From Calliopum simillimum (lineage: Eukaryota; Arthropoda; Insecta; Diptera; Lauxaniidae), in assembly GCA_951812925.1 (NCBI GenBank), contig OX638369.1, forward strand, positions 62,014,228-62,078,227: 64,000 nucleotides of DNA, written 5' to 3'. The notes beneath the pieces are model-generated. The model was not told where the DNA came from, ran no database searches, and was given only the letters and a program-made list of their open reading frames with translations. A program made the position numbers and the translations under genes. This document shows positions 11,219 through 22,238 of this stretch, one piece after another (position 1 is the first letter of the stretch; each line of letters begins with the position of its first letter).

Positions 11219-12959
11219 CTGAAAAGATTAAGAGTGGTATCAGCTACTATTAACTGTTAAATGGCAGAAATTAAGCTAAAAACTATATTATCAATATTGG
11301 TGGATCAATTATTCTATCTCCACACACAACTCGATAGCTAGCATGATAACTGAAAAACTGAGCTTCTTAAGTCAAATAGATTTTTTTGGCAAAACAAACA
11401 ATTGCTGGTAAGAGAAATAGCAATAAGCAAAGTGCTGTTCTGAGAATTTCAATAACGATAACAACACCCCTCTGAGATTACTTTATGAAAGCCTTTCAAA
11501 TTTTGCATATTTTGGTGAATTTTTAAAAAAATCGTTTGAGCGGTTTTTGAAAAAACAAAAAGTTGTGAGTTGACACTAGCGATGCCAATCCCGGGATCCC
11601 GGCCTTTTTCAAGTCCCGAAAATCCCGGGGTTAATTTGAAGCAATTTGTTATCAAAAATATAAAATGTATATGAAATATTTTGCTATTTTCTATTGAATG
11701 CTTCATATGGTACTATTTTGTGTCTTCAAAATGAGACATAAATTCATGATACCATTTTGAAATGATGGTAACTTTTTATAGAAAAATCATTTAAGACCAT
11801 ATTATAGCTCATTTTGAAGAAAACGAATAGAACTAGGTGCTGCATTTAATAGAAAATAGTAAAATAATTTCGTGCATCCTCCATCTAACCTTAAAATCGT
11901 GTTTTTTTACTATTTTTGTTTAGAATTGTTTCAATTGTTTTTTTTCAAAAACTGCATAAACTAAAGTATTGGTTTTTTTTCTAAATTCAATTACCAACAA
12001 AAATGAGCCAGTCGGATCAAAATCGGTGCTTGTTCAACAAAATTAGATATTATAGCTTTTTTACATATTTTTCCTCCATTATATAAGAAATAAAGATATC
12101 GTTTCAAAAAGGGTTACTGGCGTTTTCATTTTTAAATTTAAAAAAATTTTTGATCTCAGTAAGTGATTTCATATTAAAACAGAAAATAAGAAAAAAATTA
12201 AATTTAATTCATTTTAACAATATCATATTATTCCTCATGAGACATGGTTTTTTACTTCAAAACTTTTCAATATGATATCCTCTTTTATTGCCATTGACAA
12301 TAAGGAGTAGCAGCTTAGGCCGATTTTTGATTTAAGACCAAAGATTGTCAAAAGCAGTTATTGCTTATTACAATGGGCATCATCAAAACATCAAAAATTC
12401 GATTATACACTACAAAAATTTCACTGATTTTATTCTTGTGCCGCAAGTCAGAACAGAATGTCCCGTCGAGTCACAAACTCAAAACGTTATATTTTCTTCA
12501 TCAAAATAGCTTGTTTTTAATACATATAAAGTTTTCAATTGTAGTCACATATTTCTTCAATTGCAACATAAAAAAAAATCATAAAACAGCAGTAGTTTGG
12601 CTAAAATTCTTCCTTAAATTTGTAAATGGAAAAGAACGTTCCGTTTCATGTCCAATGAGTCACACTTATTTAAACAACAATTAAAGACAGAAAACATTAA
12701 CATTAAAGAAAGGTTATTTAGTTATTTTTCGAGGATGTTTTCACAGTCTTAGGGCTTAAAATATCTTAGTTATGACCAAAGTCTTGCCATAATCTGTAAC
12801 AAAATGTCCAATTAGTCTCAATGGAATGCCCCATATTTGGTATATATTAGGGATTCCAATTTTTGGACTTTTTGCGATCCCGGGATTTCGAGATCGAGAA
12901 ATTTTGAATCCCGGGATCCCGGGATTTTTCGGGATTTGTATGAATTTTTGTTTTCTTCC

Positions 12960-14100
12960 TAAATAGACAGAATTTTGTATTAAAAATTCCTAATATTTTG
13001 TCTTATATACCCCTACTACACCGCTACAAAGATGTTTTATTTAAAAAGTGTCAAAAATATTAAAGAACAATTTCTTAAAGCAGGTACATTTTATTATTTA
13101 TTCACGCCTTTTTTAAAAAACAAATATTCATAAATACTTATTTGCTTCAAAAACAAGCATAAAGGTATATTGCAGCATTATATGCTTAGTTAAATACATA
13201 TCGATACCTTAGAGCGCTATAGTCCTATCTCAATTTTTTCAATTATTGGGAAATACAAAAAGAATACTTCAAACAGTGGTTATTTAGAATTGGCTGCGAT
13301 TTTGAAAAAAACTATACATGCAATAATTTTACCTTAGTATATTTTAACATAATTTTATGTTAAAAACTAATTTTATTAATTTTTAACAAAATCAATTTAA
13401 CAAATTATATGGAATTGCTCTACTATTCAAATAAACGACACATTTAGTAAATTTTATGAGCGACTAGCATTTCCCGGTGTGCGTTGCGATACCTTGTTTT
13501 GTACGGAGGGCAGAGCATTTCCAATTAAACCAATGAATGTAAATTGCTCCGATGCAATTTATATGCGCACCAAAACTCATCTATGTGCATTAGATAGTTT
13601 CAGAGGTATGATACATTTTTAAGGACGTGGGACCGCCCATTTTTCCCTTAGACATTATTTGTCCCGTGACTCTTAATACGCATACCACATCTCATCCATA
13701 TCCTTTAAATGATTTCAGAGACATGAAAAATTATTTTTTTTCGAATCATGGAAAAAACAAGAAAGTTTCAAAAATTTCTGGTTCTGACCTTTAAGTGAAA
13801 AAAAAAATGTTTCCACTAAAAAGATGTAAAATGTCATGAAACGTGTAGAAAAGATGGAAAAAATGGAAAAATTTTCTTAAAAACGTGACTTATTTGAATA
13901 TTCAGAGGAGATAGCACAGTGGCGCTCTTCAAAAAATTACAGTTTGGAGATAGGATTTTTCTTAATTCTCGAATATTTCGGTGTTTTAGTGGTATTTTGA
14001 CATCCCACAGATTTCCACTCGGTAAAGAAGCCCACAAGGATACCATATCTGCAAAAATCGCAAAAAGTGGAGATAGGACTATAGCGCTCTAAGGTATTGA
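12960..14100. other. Inner hAT body, non-coding here
   Basis: AT-rich interior of the inner hAT with no transposase segment recognised. The part near 13560-13735 is a dispersed repeat also seen near 7390-7505 and 47460-47530. Confidence 0.4.
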
Positions 14101-14102
14101 TA

Positions 14103-16207
14103 TGGGTGATTCTCAGATAACTGTACTTTTTGTGTCCTCTGGCGATTTCACCTATACAGTAGGCTTTTTTTTCACAAAAAATGACGCTATAAGTTAGAAA
14201 CTATGCTTTTCTAATAGAGCGTATCAATTTTACCACCAAATAATTATTGGTCTACTGTGAAAGTTTGCAAATATACCCCAAATGTCACAAACGTGGCATG
14301 TCCTACCCCTACTTTTTATACATAAAACGATGAAAAACGACCAAAAAACGGAAATGGAACAGAAAACAAGTTACTACACATATTAAGTAAATACTTAAGG
14401 TTACATTATTCTGAGCTTATCTGCAGTTTTAAATAATTTTTAGAGGGCACAATTTCGAATTGAAAACTGTCCCCTAGTTTTGAAAAAAAAAAATTTCTTG
14501 AAAGCATTATGCTTCTACTGCATGGTACTACTGTTTCAGTCAATAGATTGCGATACATATGCATTAATTCTGATCACTATCTATCAACCAAAGGTTATCA
14601 TGTCCAGACGCGTCCAATAAAAAATCTGTTTGTGTTTTATAAGGCAGTTTATAAACAAAAACAGTTTTTTTAAAAAATTATGGTCACAAACGTGGCACTC
14701 GGCACTCCCAGGTAGTACATTTTATTTTATGCATGAAACAATTTTTTTGTAGGATTTGCAGACATGACCCCAAATTCTTTCGGAAAAATCTTGAACTCAA
14801 AGGCGTGCTTTACAATGAGCGATAAACTACAAAAATGTCACAAACGTGGCGCATCAAAAATGTCACAAACGTGGCACTTTTTGTCAGTCTTCGAAAAACA
14901 TATTTCGATATAAAGTTTGAGTATACAGATGTTAAGTTGAAGGCTATTAATTATGTTTTTAATACAAAAATGTTTCTACACCATCAGAATCCTGAGTTAT
15001 CCTTGCTCAAAAGTGAAAAAATCACTGTTTTGACATCTACTTAAAGCTATACAACAAAACAACAACAAGTAAAATTAATTTCTGTCAATGGATTCAGACA
15101 GCCAAATTTATTGTCAACAAGACATAATTCACCGTTTCTCAATTGAATTCCCAGCTTTCGAGTTATAAGCGTTTAAAGTAAGGACATCTTTCGATAACAT
15201 ACAAAGGATTTTTCGAGACCGAAAAGTTACAAAAAATCAAGTCTTATTATTTTTATCAAAAAAATATTTAATTATAAAAATTTCGTGACCTCGCAGACCA
15301 TAATCGCATGAAAAATGACAGTTCTATGCTAGATTTAGTGAATGACCCTACTAAACTATTGCTTTGCAAATTAACAGAATTAAAATTTCATCTGCTCATT
15401 CACTAAATCTACAATAGAGCCTTATTTTTTCATCCGATTTTAGTCTGCAAGGGCTTAAAATTTTTGTGATAAATTATATTTTTGATAAAAATAATAAAAC
15501 ATACCATTTTTGTTAATTTTTCGGTCCAGAAAATCCTTTGTGTGTTATTGAGAGGTATCCTTTTTTTAAAGGCTTATAACTCGAAAACTAGGAATCCAAT
15601 TGAAAAACGGTAAAATATATCTTGTGGACAATAAATTCAGCTATCTGAATCCATTGACAGAAATTAATTTTACTTGTTGCTGTTTTAGTTAAGTAGATGT
15701 CAAAACTGTGATTTTTTCACTTTTGAGCAAGGATAACTAAGGATACTAGTGTAATAGAAAAAAATCAAGATCAGATTCGTATTTAGGAGATCCTAATCCA
15801 TCATAAACGGCTATAAAAACAGAGGACAGGGAACCATAGTTGATCTTTAGGACGCTAGGGTATAAAAAAAATGGACCACCGGAGACATGACACGGTTGCA
15901 AAATTAGTCATGAAGTGTAAATTTGTCATTATATGCAATATATCTCTCATCAAAACGCTTCAAAACCATAATTTTTCCATACTGTGGCTAAAATGTCACA
16001 AACGTGGCAATTTGGTCACAAACGTGGCAGCAAAATTTCTTAATTTCGACCTCAAAGCCGTAAATTCACACTTGTTGTTGATCTACTTAAAAGGTGAGTT
16101 TTAAGATTGTGTTTACACAAGATAGCATGAAGAAACTTGCAAAAATCCAAAAAAAAAATCTGCCAATTTTACAACTCGAAAAAGCACAGTTATCTAAGAA
16201 TCACCCA
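14103..16207. mobile_element. DNA transposon copy B (TGGGTGATTCT ends), uninterrupted
   Basis: 2,105 bp between TA dinucleotides (14101-14102 and 16208-16209). Left end TGGGTGATTCTCAGATAACT, right end complement TGGGTGATTCTTAGATAACT. It is nearly colinear with copy A (2920-5757) read in reverse. The 16-mer TGTCACAAACGTGGCA appears at 14283, 14682, 14836, 14861, 15994 and 16014 with at most a base or two of change, always in the same orientation. No transposase-like frame exists, so it needs an enzyme supplied elsewhere. It serves as the unoccupied reference that proves the nested insertion in copy A. Confidence 0.88.
14985..15755. repeat. Long inverted repeat inside copy B
   Basis: Arms of about 370 bp: 'cctgagttatccttgctc' near 14994 pairs with 'gagcaaggataactaagg' near 15725, and the pairing continues inward ('aagtaaaattaatttctgtc' with 'gacagaaattaattttactt') to a short loop near 15370-15390. 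Confidence 0.85.
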
Positions 16208-16295
16208 TATATAAAATATCATACATATTTAATTATATAAAATAGTGAGATCAAAGTTTTAACAAGTGTTGGACTTGGAAGAATTAACTTTTGTT

Positions 16296-17383
16296 TTAAT
16301 CAGTTTTATTATGATTAAAATATGATTTTGGGAAAATTAAAGCATTTATTATTTTATCATCCAATTTAGATCTAAATTTATTACGTATATAATCTGCACA
16401 CGAAAAGCATCTTTCTGATTCAACACTTGTTGGTTGAATTGAAGAAAGATAATCGAAAGTTTTCTGGATGAAATAACCGCTATCACCATGATTACAAAAT
16501 ATATCAATTTCTTTCATTAAAACGTCGGATAAATTATAAGACTTTCAAGAAAATAAATTTTTTGAAGTGGTATTCAAAACTAGATTTAATTTTTCTTTCA
16601 AGTTTATTGATGAGTTTACTTTAACTCTATGGCTATTGTCCTCTAATTTCGCAAGAAGTTTCAGTTTCAAATCTAGAGAGAATACGTTTTATCTCTACTT
16701 TAATGAGATTTAAAGATGGAGCTTTACAGAAGTCATTATTGGGACTTATCAAAAATGAAAAAATGTCAGATAAAATTCTTTCCACGAGCTTAAAGCCGCT
16801 TGAGACTATCTGAGAAGTCATACAGAAACTCGTATGAGTTGTCAAATATGGTAACTCTGATAGTGTGAATGTAAATTTATTACACAAATGATTTATCAGA
16901 AGAAAACTCATATGAGTTATTTTGGCATTAGATTTGAGTCTATTTGAAAATAGAAGTCAAAGGAGTTTTCAAATTTTTAAATGTTGTTTGAAAAGTAACA
17001 AATTAAAACAATTTCAACAACATAAATTAAAAACAATAAAAAATTGACAGTCAGAGAAAAAATCATACAGAAAAACATAAGAGAACTAGTCTGAAGTGCC
17101 TTTTAGCAAAAATTATATTACTCAAAGTAGATTTATCTTTCTTTATAATAACAATAGTGATTTTGATTGGTTGAAGAGTACGGGCTAATTGTTTCATAAT
17201 TTTAAATTAAAGCTGTTTTTATGCTACTCTCAAGCATAATAAAGTGCTGCAGCATATCTAAAAGACTACTCCATCTCGTCTTGCAATCTAAGATTAACTT
17301 CAACTCTTTATTATGTTCAATTTTAACATAATGTTGTAAGACTTCGTTTTTTGTTGGTGATTTTTGGAACATTCTAACAATTT
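16296..17383 (-). pseudogene. hAT transposase remnant
   Basis: Broken minus-strand coding sequence of the inner hAT. From 17383 downward an open segment reads ...KSPTKNEVLQHYV, then LKLILDCKTRWSSLLDMLQ, the hAT motif before the second catalytic region. Reading frames around 16633-16911 are probably its middle part. At 16517-16296 the C-terminal dimerisation (hATC) region is clear: YLSSIQPTSVESERCFSCA, then NKFRSKLDD and INALIFPKSYF. Stops and frameshifts separate the pieces and the N-terminal BED finger is missing, so it is not functional. It lies between copy B and the right end of the inner hAT, which fixes its assignment. Confidence 0.8.
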
Positions 17384-17511
17384 TTCTAACCTAAAAAACT
17401 TACAAAAGAAATCCCGGGATTGGTAACACTAATCCCGGGATTTTCGGGACTGCAAAAAGGCTCGAATCCCGGGATCCCGGGACTGAAATCCCTAGTATAT
17501 ATTATATATAA

Positions 17512-17662
17512 ATGAGGCTATGAGCGCAAGAGTGGCGTAACCCTCACTTCGTTAAAAAATAAAAAGCATATAATTTGTGCTTGTATCGACTCAGGTTATA
17601 TGCTTTTGCTTTATCAACGAAGTAAAGGTTAGGCCACTGCTGCGCTCATAGCCTCAAATATA
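17512..17662. mobile_element. Palindromic MITE (TGAGGCTATGAGCGCA ends)
   Basis: Inverted repeat of about 40 bp: TGAGGCTATGAGCGCAAGAG at the left and its near complement ending ...GCGCTCATAGCCTCA at the right. A second inner pairing is 'aaagcatataa' with 'ttatatgcttt'. It sits in the outer hAT just beyond the inner hAT target duplication. Confidence 0.75.
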
Positions 17663-17668
17663 ATATAA

Positions 17669-18058
17669 CAGGCCTGTTCCGTGATCCACGTGGTTTCAAT
17701 TACTTTTCACTTAGGAGGCTTTTTGATGAAATTGGTGAGTCACACGAGAAAAGTATTAGAATCTTTTTTATGGAGAATTACAGGTTCTACAAATAATATT
17801 GATTTATGTTTACGAAAAAGTAACTGTTTCGGAAATATTCCAAAAAGTCGAACTTCTCGACTTTTTGCGGTTTTTAAGAATATTTCCTTAACGGCTACTT
17901 TTTCGTTAATGCAAATCAATGTTATTTGTAGAACCTGTAATTCTCCACCAAAAAAAAAAAAATACCTTGATACTTTTTCTCGTGTGACTCACCGTTTTCA
18001 TCGAAAAGCCTTCTAAATGAAAAGTAATTGAAAACACACGGATTACGGAACAGGCCTG
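17669..18058. mobile_element. Foldback MITE (CAGGCCTGTTCCGT ends), TAA-flanked
   Basis: Almost the whole 390 bp is one palindrome: CAGGCCTGTTCCGTGATCC at the left and GGATTACGGAACAGGCCTG at the right, with the centre near the 'aaaaagtcgaacttctcgac' palindrome at 17850-17870. TAA precedes and follows it (17666-17668, 18059-18061). A 3-bp TWA duplication fits PIF/Harbinger-type MITEs. Confidence 0.75.
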
Positions 18059-18339
18059 TAAGTTTATGAATTATTTGTATTAAATTTTTATGTACGTCTT
18101 TTTTATGTTTTCTTGTTAATTTTTATTAATAAAATGAAAATTTAAATTAAAACGATTGACTGTTTAATATATTTATGAACATTTTAATAAATACGTTCTC
18201 ATATTCTAACAAAAAAGTGTGCTTTTAATGTCAAAATATAAATCATACCTAATCCCGAAAAATCCCGGGACCCCGGAATTGCAATTTTATAATCCCGAAA
18301 TCCCGGGATCGCCAAAAATTGGCATCCCTAGTTGACACA

Positions 18340-19733
18340 CAAAAATTAATTTTTTTTTTTCATTATTATAAGAAATAATGATTATTATGTGTATATATTA
18401 TAAAAGTATATTGAATTCTATAGAATATAAATCTAAGTAGGAAAAAATCGATGGATCGGTTTTTGGAAAAATGGCAAAAAACCGTTAAAACTTTAATAAA
18501 AAATAAATTTTACCCATTATTGTACCGAATAATGAAAGATATAAATATACATACATATTATATATATATCATGTATGTTTTATATAGCTTAAAATGTTTA
18601 TGTTTTCTAACAAAAAAAACAAAAAACTGAAAAAAATTATTATAAAAATTTTTTATTTAAAAAATATTCTTAAAACAGAAATTAAAATTCGGATTTTTCT
18701 GCAAAATAAATTTTTTTACCAAAATTATCTTAACTTAGGCATGAAAAATTAAAGGGAAAATTTCATAGCGAAATCTTGTTCGCATAAAAAGTTATTCAAG
18801 GTCAAAGGTCGAAAAATTCACCTTTTTTCAATTTTCACACTAACAGTCACTTTGAGAAAAATAGTTCTCGACAGTTTTGTAGCCCTTGAAATTTCCTACA
18901 AAGAAGAACTCAAAACTGTTTTCGTACGAGTTATAGCTTCGGAGATATTCTAATTAAAAAAGTGGCAAAGCTTTGTAATGCATTCATGCGGTATATAAGT
19001 GTGCATAGCCATTTGTTGATTTTTAAACTGCCTTAACTCATGAAAGATGAACTACACGAAAAAAACAAAACTGTCAGGTTATAGGGCATTGTATGCTCTA
19101 TAAATGGTCAGCAATGTATGAACACATAAAATTTACCATTTATTTAGAAGTTATCCAAAAAATAAACACTTCGGGAATGAAGACGAATTATATTTTCAAA
19201 AAGAGATATTAGATATATATACTGCACATATGGAATGGAGCACCAGATTTCCTTTAGAGCGGCACTCGTGCTTATTTTTTTAAGAAAAGACTGAAATATG
19301 TCTTTGTCAATAAAATCAAGTTTTTATTTTCAAATGTCAATTTAAACCTTGCATCCCTATTTCTAATCTCTTTGACCGCAGTTCAAGAACACATCATGCT
19401 GCTTTAAATGCACATTTCGTCGCACAGGGAAACTCAAAATGCCTCTTACTACGCTATTGTTCGGTGGTTCAAGTTCTTAGAACTGAAGGTTTTGAATCAG
19501 AGTGTCTTTCTTTAAGCCACCATCATAAACTAATCTTACTATAACTCCTCTACCTCACTCTCTTTCCACTTATATGTACTGCCCCCAACTATGGATTGAA
19601 TGTTTGTTTACAAAGGACTTTAAAAATCTCCGCCAGAGAATTAACTAACTTGTACAACAGTTATATGTCAAGAATTTAAAAGTCGACTAAGGAATATGGT
19701 ATTTTTTCATAAATTTCTTGGTTTTTAACTTAC
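18340..19733. other. Promoter-proximal part of the FREP intron, nothing recognised
   Basis: AT-rich DNA between the outer hAT and exon 2. No coding or RNA feature seen. The block near 19370-19560 has more mixed base composition but no family signature in any frame. Confidence 0.45.
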
Positions 19734-20105
19734 ATTGTTTCCATAACGATGCTTAGATTTTTAATGGTATCCTTATTGTTAAGATCAGTAGCCTCTAGTT
19801 TATCAAATCGTTTATTAATGTTTCTATTCATTTGATCCATATGGCTTTGAATTTGATCAAATCGTATATTATTGTTTATTTCCATTTTATCAATACGTTG
19901 CAGTAGCTCTCTCAATACGTCATTATCATTGTCATTTCTAGCCGAATCCTGAAAGAAAAAAATTTTTAAAAAAATTGTTATTTTACCTCAATGAAAAGAT
20001 TTTTATTATTTCTAATTTCCATACCTTGGCGTTTGTTGAATAGGCAAAATCTTTTGCCAAACTGACAAGCAGTACAATTAAAGCGGTCACAATTATCACA
20101 ATCAT
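19734..20105 (-). CDS. Fibrinogen-related protein, exons 1-2 (signal peptide and coiled coil)
   Basis: Exon 1 (20105-20025) starts at an ATG and encodes a signal peptide, MIVIIVTALIVLLVSLAKDF, followed by AYSTNAK, ending at AAG|gtatgg. After a 76-bp intron with 'ttctttcag', exon 2 (19948-19734) encodes DSARNDNDNDVLRELLQRID and then heptad-like MDQMNRNINKRFDKLEA, a coiled-coil neck. Exon 2 stops at ACAAT|gtaagt, an excellent donor in phase 2. If unspliced, the frame ends at TAA immediately after, so the donor matters. The next suitable acceptor on this strand, 11219, is also phase 2 and opens the fibrinogen domain. Signal peptide, coiled coil and fibrinogen domain is the usual order in fly FREPs. 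The join over 8.5 kb is inferred. Confidence 0.75.
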
Positions 20106-20134
20106 TTTAGTTGAATTGTTATTCTCTTACTAAC

Positions 20135-20162
20135 TGAACATTTGAGAAATTAACTATTTATA
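20135..20162 (-). promoter_or_regulatory. TATA box and initiator of the FREP gene
   Basis: On the minus strand TATAAATA covers 20162-20155 and the arthropod initiator TCAGTT covers 20137-20132, with its A at 20135. The 27-bp spacing is close to the usual 30 bp. The ATG follows 30 nt later at 20105, giving a short 5' leader. Confidence 0.65.
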
Positions 20163-20551
20163 CCTGATATCCACGTACATTTTAACGCCACAATTTTACC
20201 GACAAAGTTGTTTTAAAAATACTTATAAAAGTGATTACGTTATTCAGCAATTGTGTTCAAAAGGCCGCACCGAAAAGCGGACGGCGTATGGCAAATTGCC
20301 CTTTGATGGTACTTCTAGAAAGGCCCCACGTTTTTTTCACAGCTTTTAGTTTCGCTCGATACAAAAGTTACGCAAATTAGAACAAGAGAGCCGGGAACAA
20401 CCCATGCTTTGAAGAAAATACCGACAAAGCAATTCGTAGCATTTATTGTTTATTGCGTAAGGAATTTCATTTAAACTATTACGGGCAAAGAAAAAAACTC
20501 CAACTTTTTCATCTATTTTGAGCTTTAAATTTCTTTGTGTCACCAAAAATA
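20163..20551. other. Upstream flank of FREP, nothing else recognised
   Basis: Putative upstream control region of the minus-strand gene. A minus-strand open frame reaching 20346-20582 overlaps the end of the Tc1 element and shows no family signature. Confidence 0.35.
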
Positions 20552-20931
20552 CAGTGTTGAAAAAAATAATAGAGACAAGCATTTTTCTTAGATTTTCAAC
20601 CGTATCCTTTTAATCAATCAGTAACTCACGGAAAATGTTTTATGCAATTATTTATTATTATTTATTTTTTTTATTTTATTTATTTGCGCACAATTAGTAC
20701 AATCAGATAAATCTTTTGGAGTACAACATGTTGATATGGTCAAAGTATAAAGTTACATGAATAAGACTGAATAAAACTGAAAAGTAATTGACTTCAGGTC
20801 CTTAGATGAAAAAATACACTACATTCTTGGTTGTCATCCTGGAAAAAATAATAGGGACAAACGGTTTTTTTCATTTAGCTATGGATTAACTCTTATTTTA
20901 GTCCTGACATGAGTTTTAAAATTTCACCAGT

Positions 20932-21150
20932 TCAATATTTGGTTGATGCTAACTTAATTTTAAGTATCTTTAAGCGTCTACGAGGCATAGATTCCATAAA
21001 ACACAAATTTCAAACAGTGTCGAGTACCATTCTTGTATTTCTTGCAATAAATCGTTTTTATTTTTTGATTTATAAAAACCATTGAACTTCTTAAGCACTC
21101 CCCAGAAGTGCTTAATGGGGTTGAGATCCGGTGATGGCCAATCCATAACC
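20932..21150 (-). pseudogene. Tc1 transposase C-terminus
   Basis: Reads VMDWPSPDLNPIKHFWGVLKK, then ...NKNDLLQEIQEWYSTL, and after a frameshift ESMPRRRLKILKIK-LASTKY-stop, the classic C-terminal end of Tc1 transposases. The last catalytic Glu of the family NPIENLW motif is Lys here (NPIKHFW). The upstream part continues beyond the DINE insertion, around 21740-21960, only as traces. Inactive. Confidence 0.82.
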
Positions 21151-21158
21151 GTGATATT

Positions 21159-21735
21159 TTTTATACCCTACACCCAGGGTATATTCACTTTGTCCTTCCG
21201 TTTGTAACGCAAAGAATGAGGCGTGGCAGGTATGAAAAAGTACATATATTCTTGATCAGCGTCACCTCCTGAGTCGATATAGCTATGTCCGTCTGTCTGG
21301 CTGGCTGGGTGTGTGTGGAAATACATTTTTTGGGAAAACTGAGCAACATTATTCAATGAAATTTGGTATTCTGCCTCCGTCGTAAAAGTTAGCTCGGGGG
21401 ATTGAAAATTAGCGAAATCGGTCAACGGACACGCCTACCGCCCATACAAAAAATTTATCGAAATGCAAAAATAAGAGCATTATTTGCAATAACAGTAGCA
21501 AAATACACATAAATAATACGGATAATAAGTACAAGCTCTGAGCAAAAACTAGGCGAATTCCGACTAGAGGGCGTGGCACCTCCCATACAAACAAAAGTTT
21601 CAAAATGTTATACGGAAAGCGTTTTTTGAGATAACCCAACCAAATTACACTCAAACACTCGGATCTATAAGGGCAAGCTATACGCAAGATCTAGGAAAAC
21701 TCGGACAAGAGTGCGTGGCACCTCCCACGTCTGTC
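21159..21735 (+). mobile_element. DINE/mini-me-like repeat, copy 2, inside Tc1
   Basis: Starts TATACCCTACACCCAGGGTA and carries the 'attcttgatcagcgtcacct' core and 'ctatgtccgtctgtctggct', followed by two 'gggcgtggcacctcccat'-type units. It ends within the second unit near 21735, so the usual GGCCWGGCC terminus is missing. It splits the Tc1 transposase reading frame. Confidence 0.75.
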
Positions 21736-22238
21736 TTGAAGTTTGGCGCTTTTTTTCTTTTTCCGGAATTGATTGCAAAGCGTTAAATTTACTTTGTGGT
21801 TTTACCCGCTACCCTTAGATTCTTTATTATTTTCTTCTGTCCTTCAGAACAGTAGACTCCTCGCCCTACTTTGCGCAAATTTCGCTTTAATCTATCAAAT
21901 TGCACAGGCAAATACTTAAAATGTTTTTGCAATTGCAATTAATAATACACAACTTACCACTTTTAAATCAACAATCAGCTGTATAACAGGTAACAAGCAC
22001 TAAAAATCATAGTTTGTCCCCATAAGTTTTTCCAGCCCCCAAACGAACTGTGAACAATTTTCATAGTTTTTCTTCGAAATAGCAATATTTTCTAATAAAA
22101 CGGGATTGTCGTTTTGAAGTCCCGTTGTATAACGTAACTTTACTGTGGATTCTACCAAAAACTGTCCGCAGAGAAAAATATTAAATCTGCATGCGTTATA
22201 ATGAGATGTGTGTCCCTATTATTTTTTCCAACACTGTA

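Larger units (their letters stand above)
12848..17494. mobile_element. Inner hAT element, same family, nested in the outer hAT
   Basis: The left end TAGGGATTCCAATTTTTGG is preceded by GTATATAT (12840-12847); the right end ...GGGACTGAAATCCCTA is followed by GTATATAT (17495-17502), a perfect 8-bp duplication. The subterminal CCCGGGATCCCGGG palindromes match the outer element, so one family member inserted into another. A decayed transposase lies on the minus strand at 16296-17383, and the 2.1-kb element at 14103-16207 is inserted in it. Confidence 0.88.
11577..18330. mobile_element. Outer hAT element (TAGSGATGCCAAT ends) in the FREP intron
   Basis: The left end TAGCGATGCCAATCCCGGG is preceded by GTTGACAC (11569-11576); the right end ATTGGCATCCCTA is followed by GTTGACAC (18331-18338). 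The perfect 8-bp duplication and TAG...CTA ends fit the hAT superfamily. Both ends carry repeated CCCGGGATCCCGGG-type palindromes. Its own remaining sequence (11577-12839, 17503-17511 and 18059-18330) has no transposase. It contains a second hAT copy and two MITEs. The stretch near 11745-11910 resembles the repeat at the start of the window. Confidence 0.85.
20552..22236. mobile_element. Decayed Tc1-type transposon
   Basis: TIRs CAGTGTTGAAAAAAATAATA (left) and the complement CAGTGTTGGAAAAAATAATA (right) are flanked by TA at 20550-20551 and 22237-22238. A second TIR-like 'ggaaaaaataatagggac' lies near 20843, so the first 290 bp may be a duplicated end or a related copy. The transposase gene is on the minus strand and is interrupted by a DINE-like copy at 21159-21735. 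Confidence 0.8.

Noticed and set aside
12361..12684. 107-codon plus-strand frame in the outer hAT
   Set aside because: No hAT or other motif; Lys/Phe/Ile-rich AT-driven translation.
16633..16911. A separate gene in this 92-codon minus frame
   Set aside because: It lies between two hAT transposase segments on the same strand and is better explained as the decayed middle of that gene.
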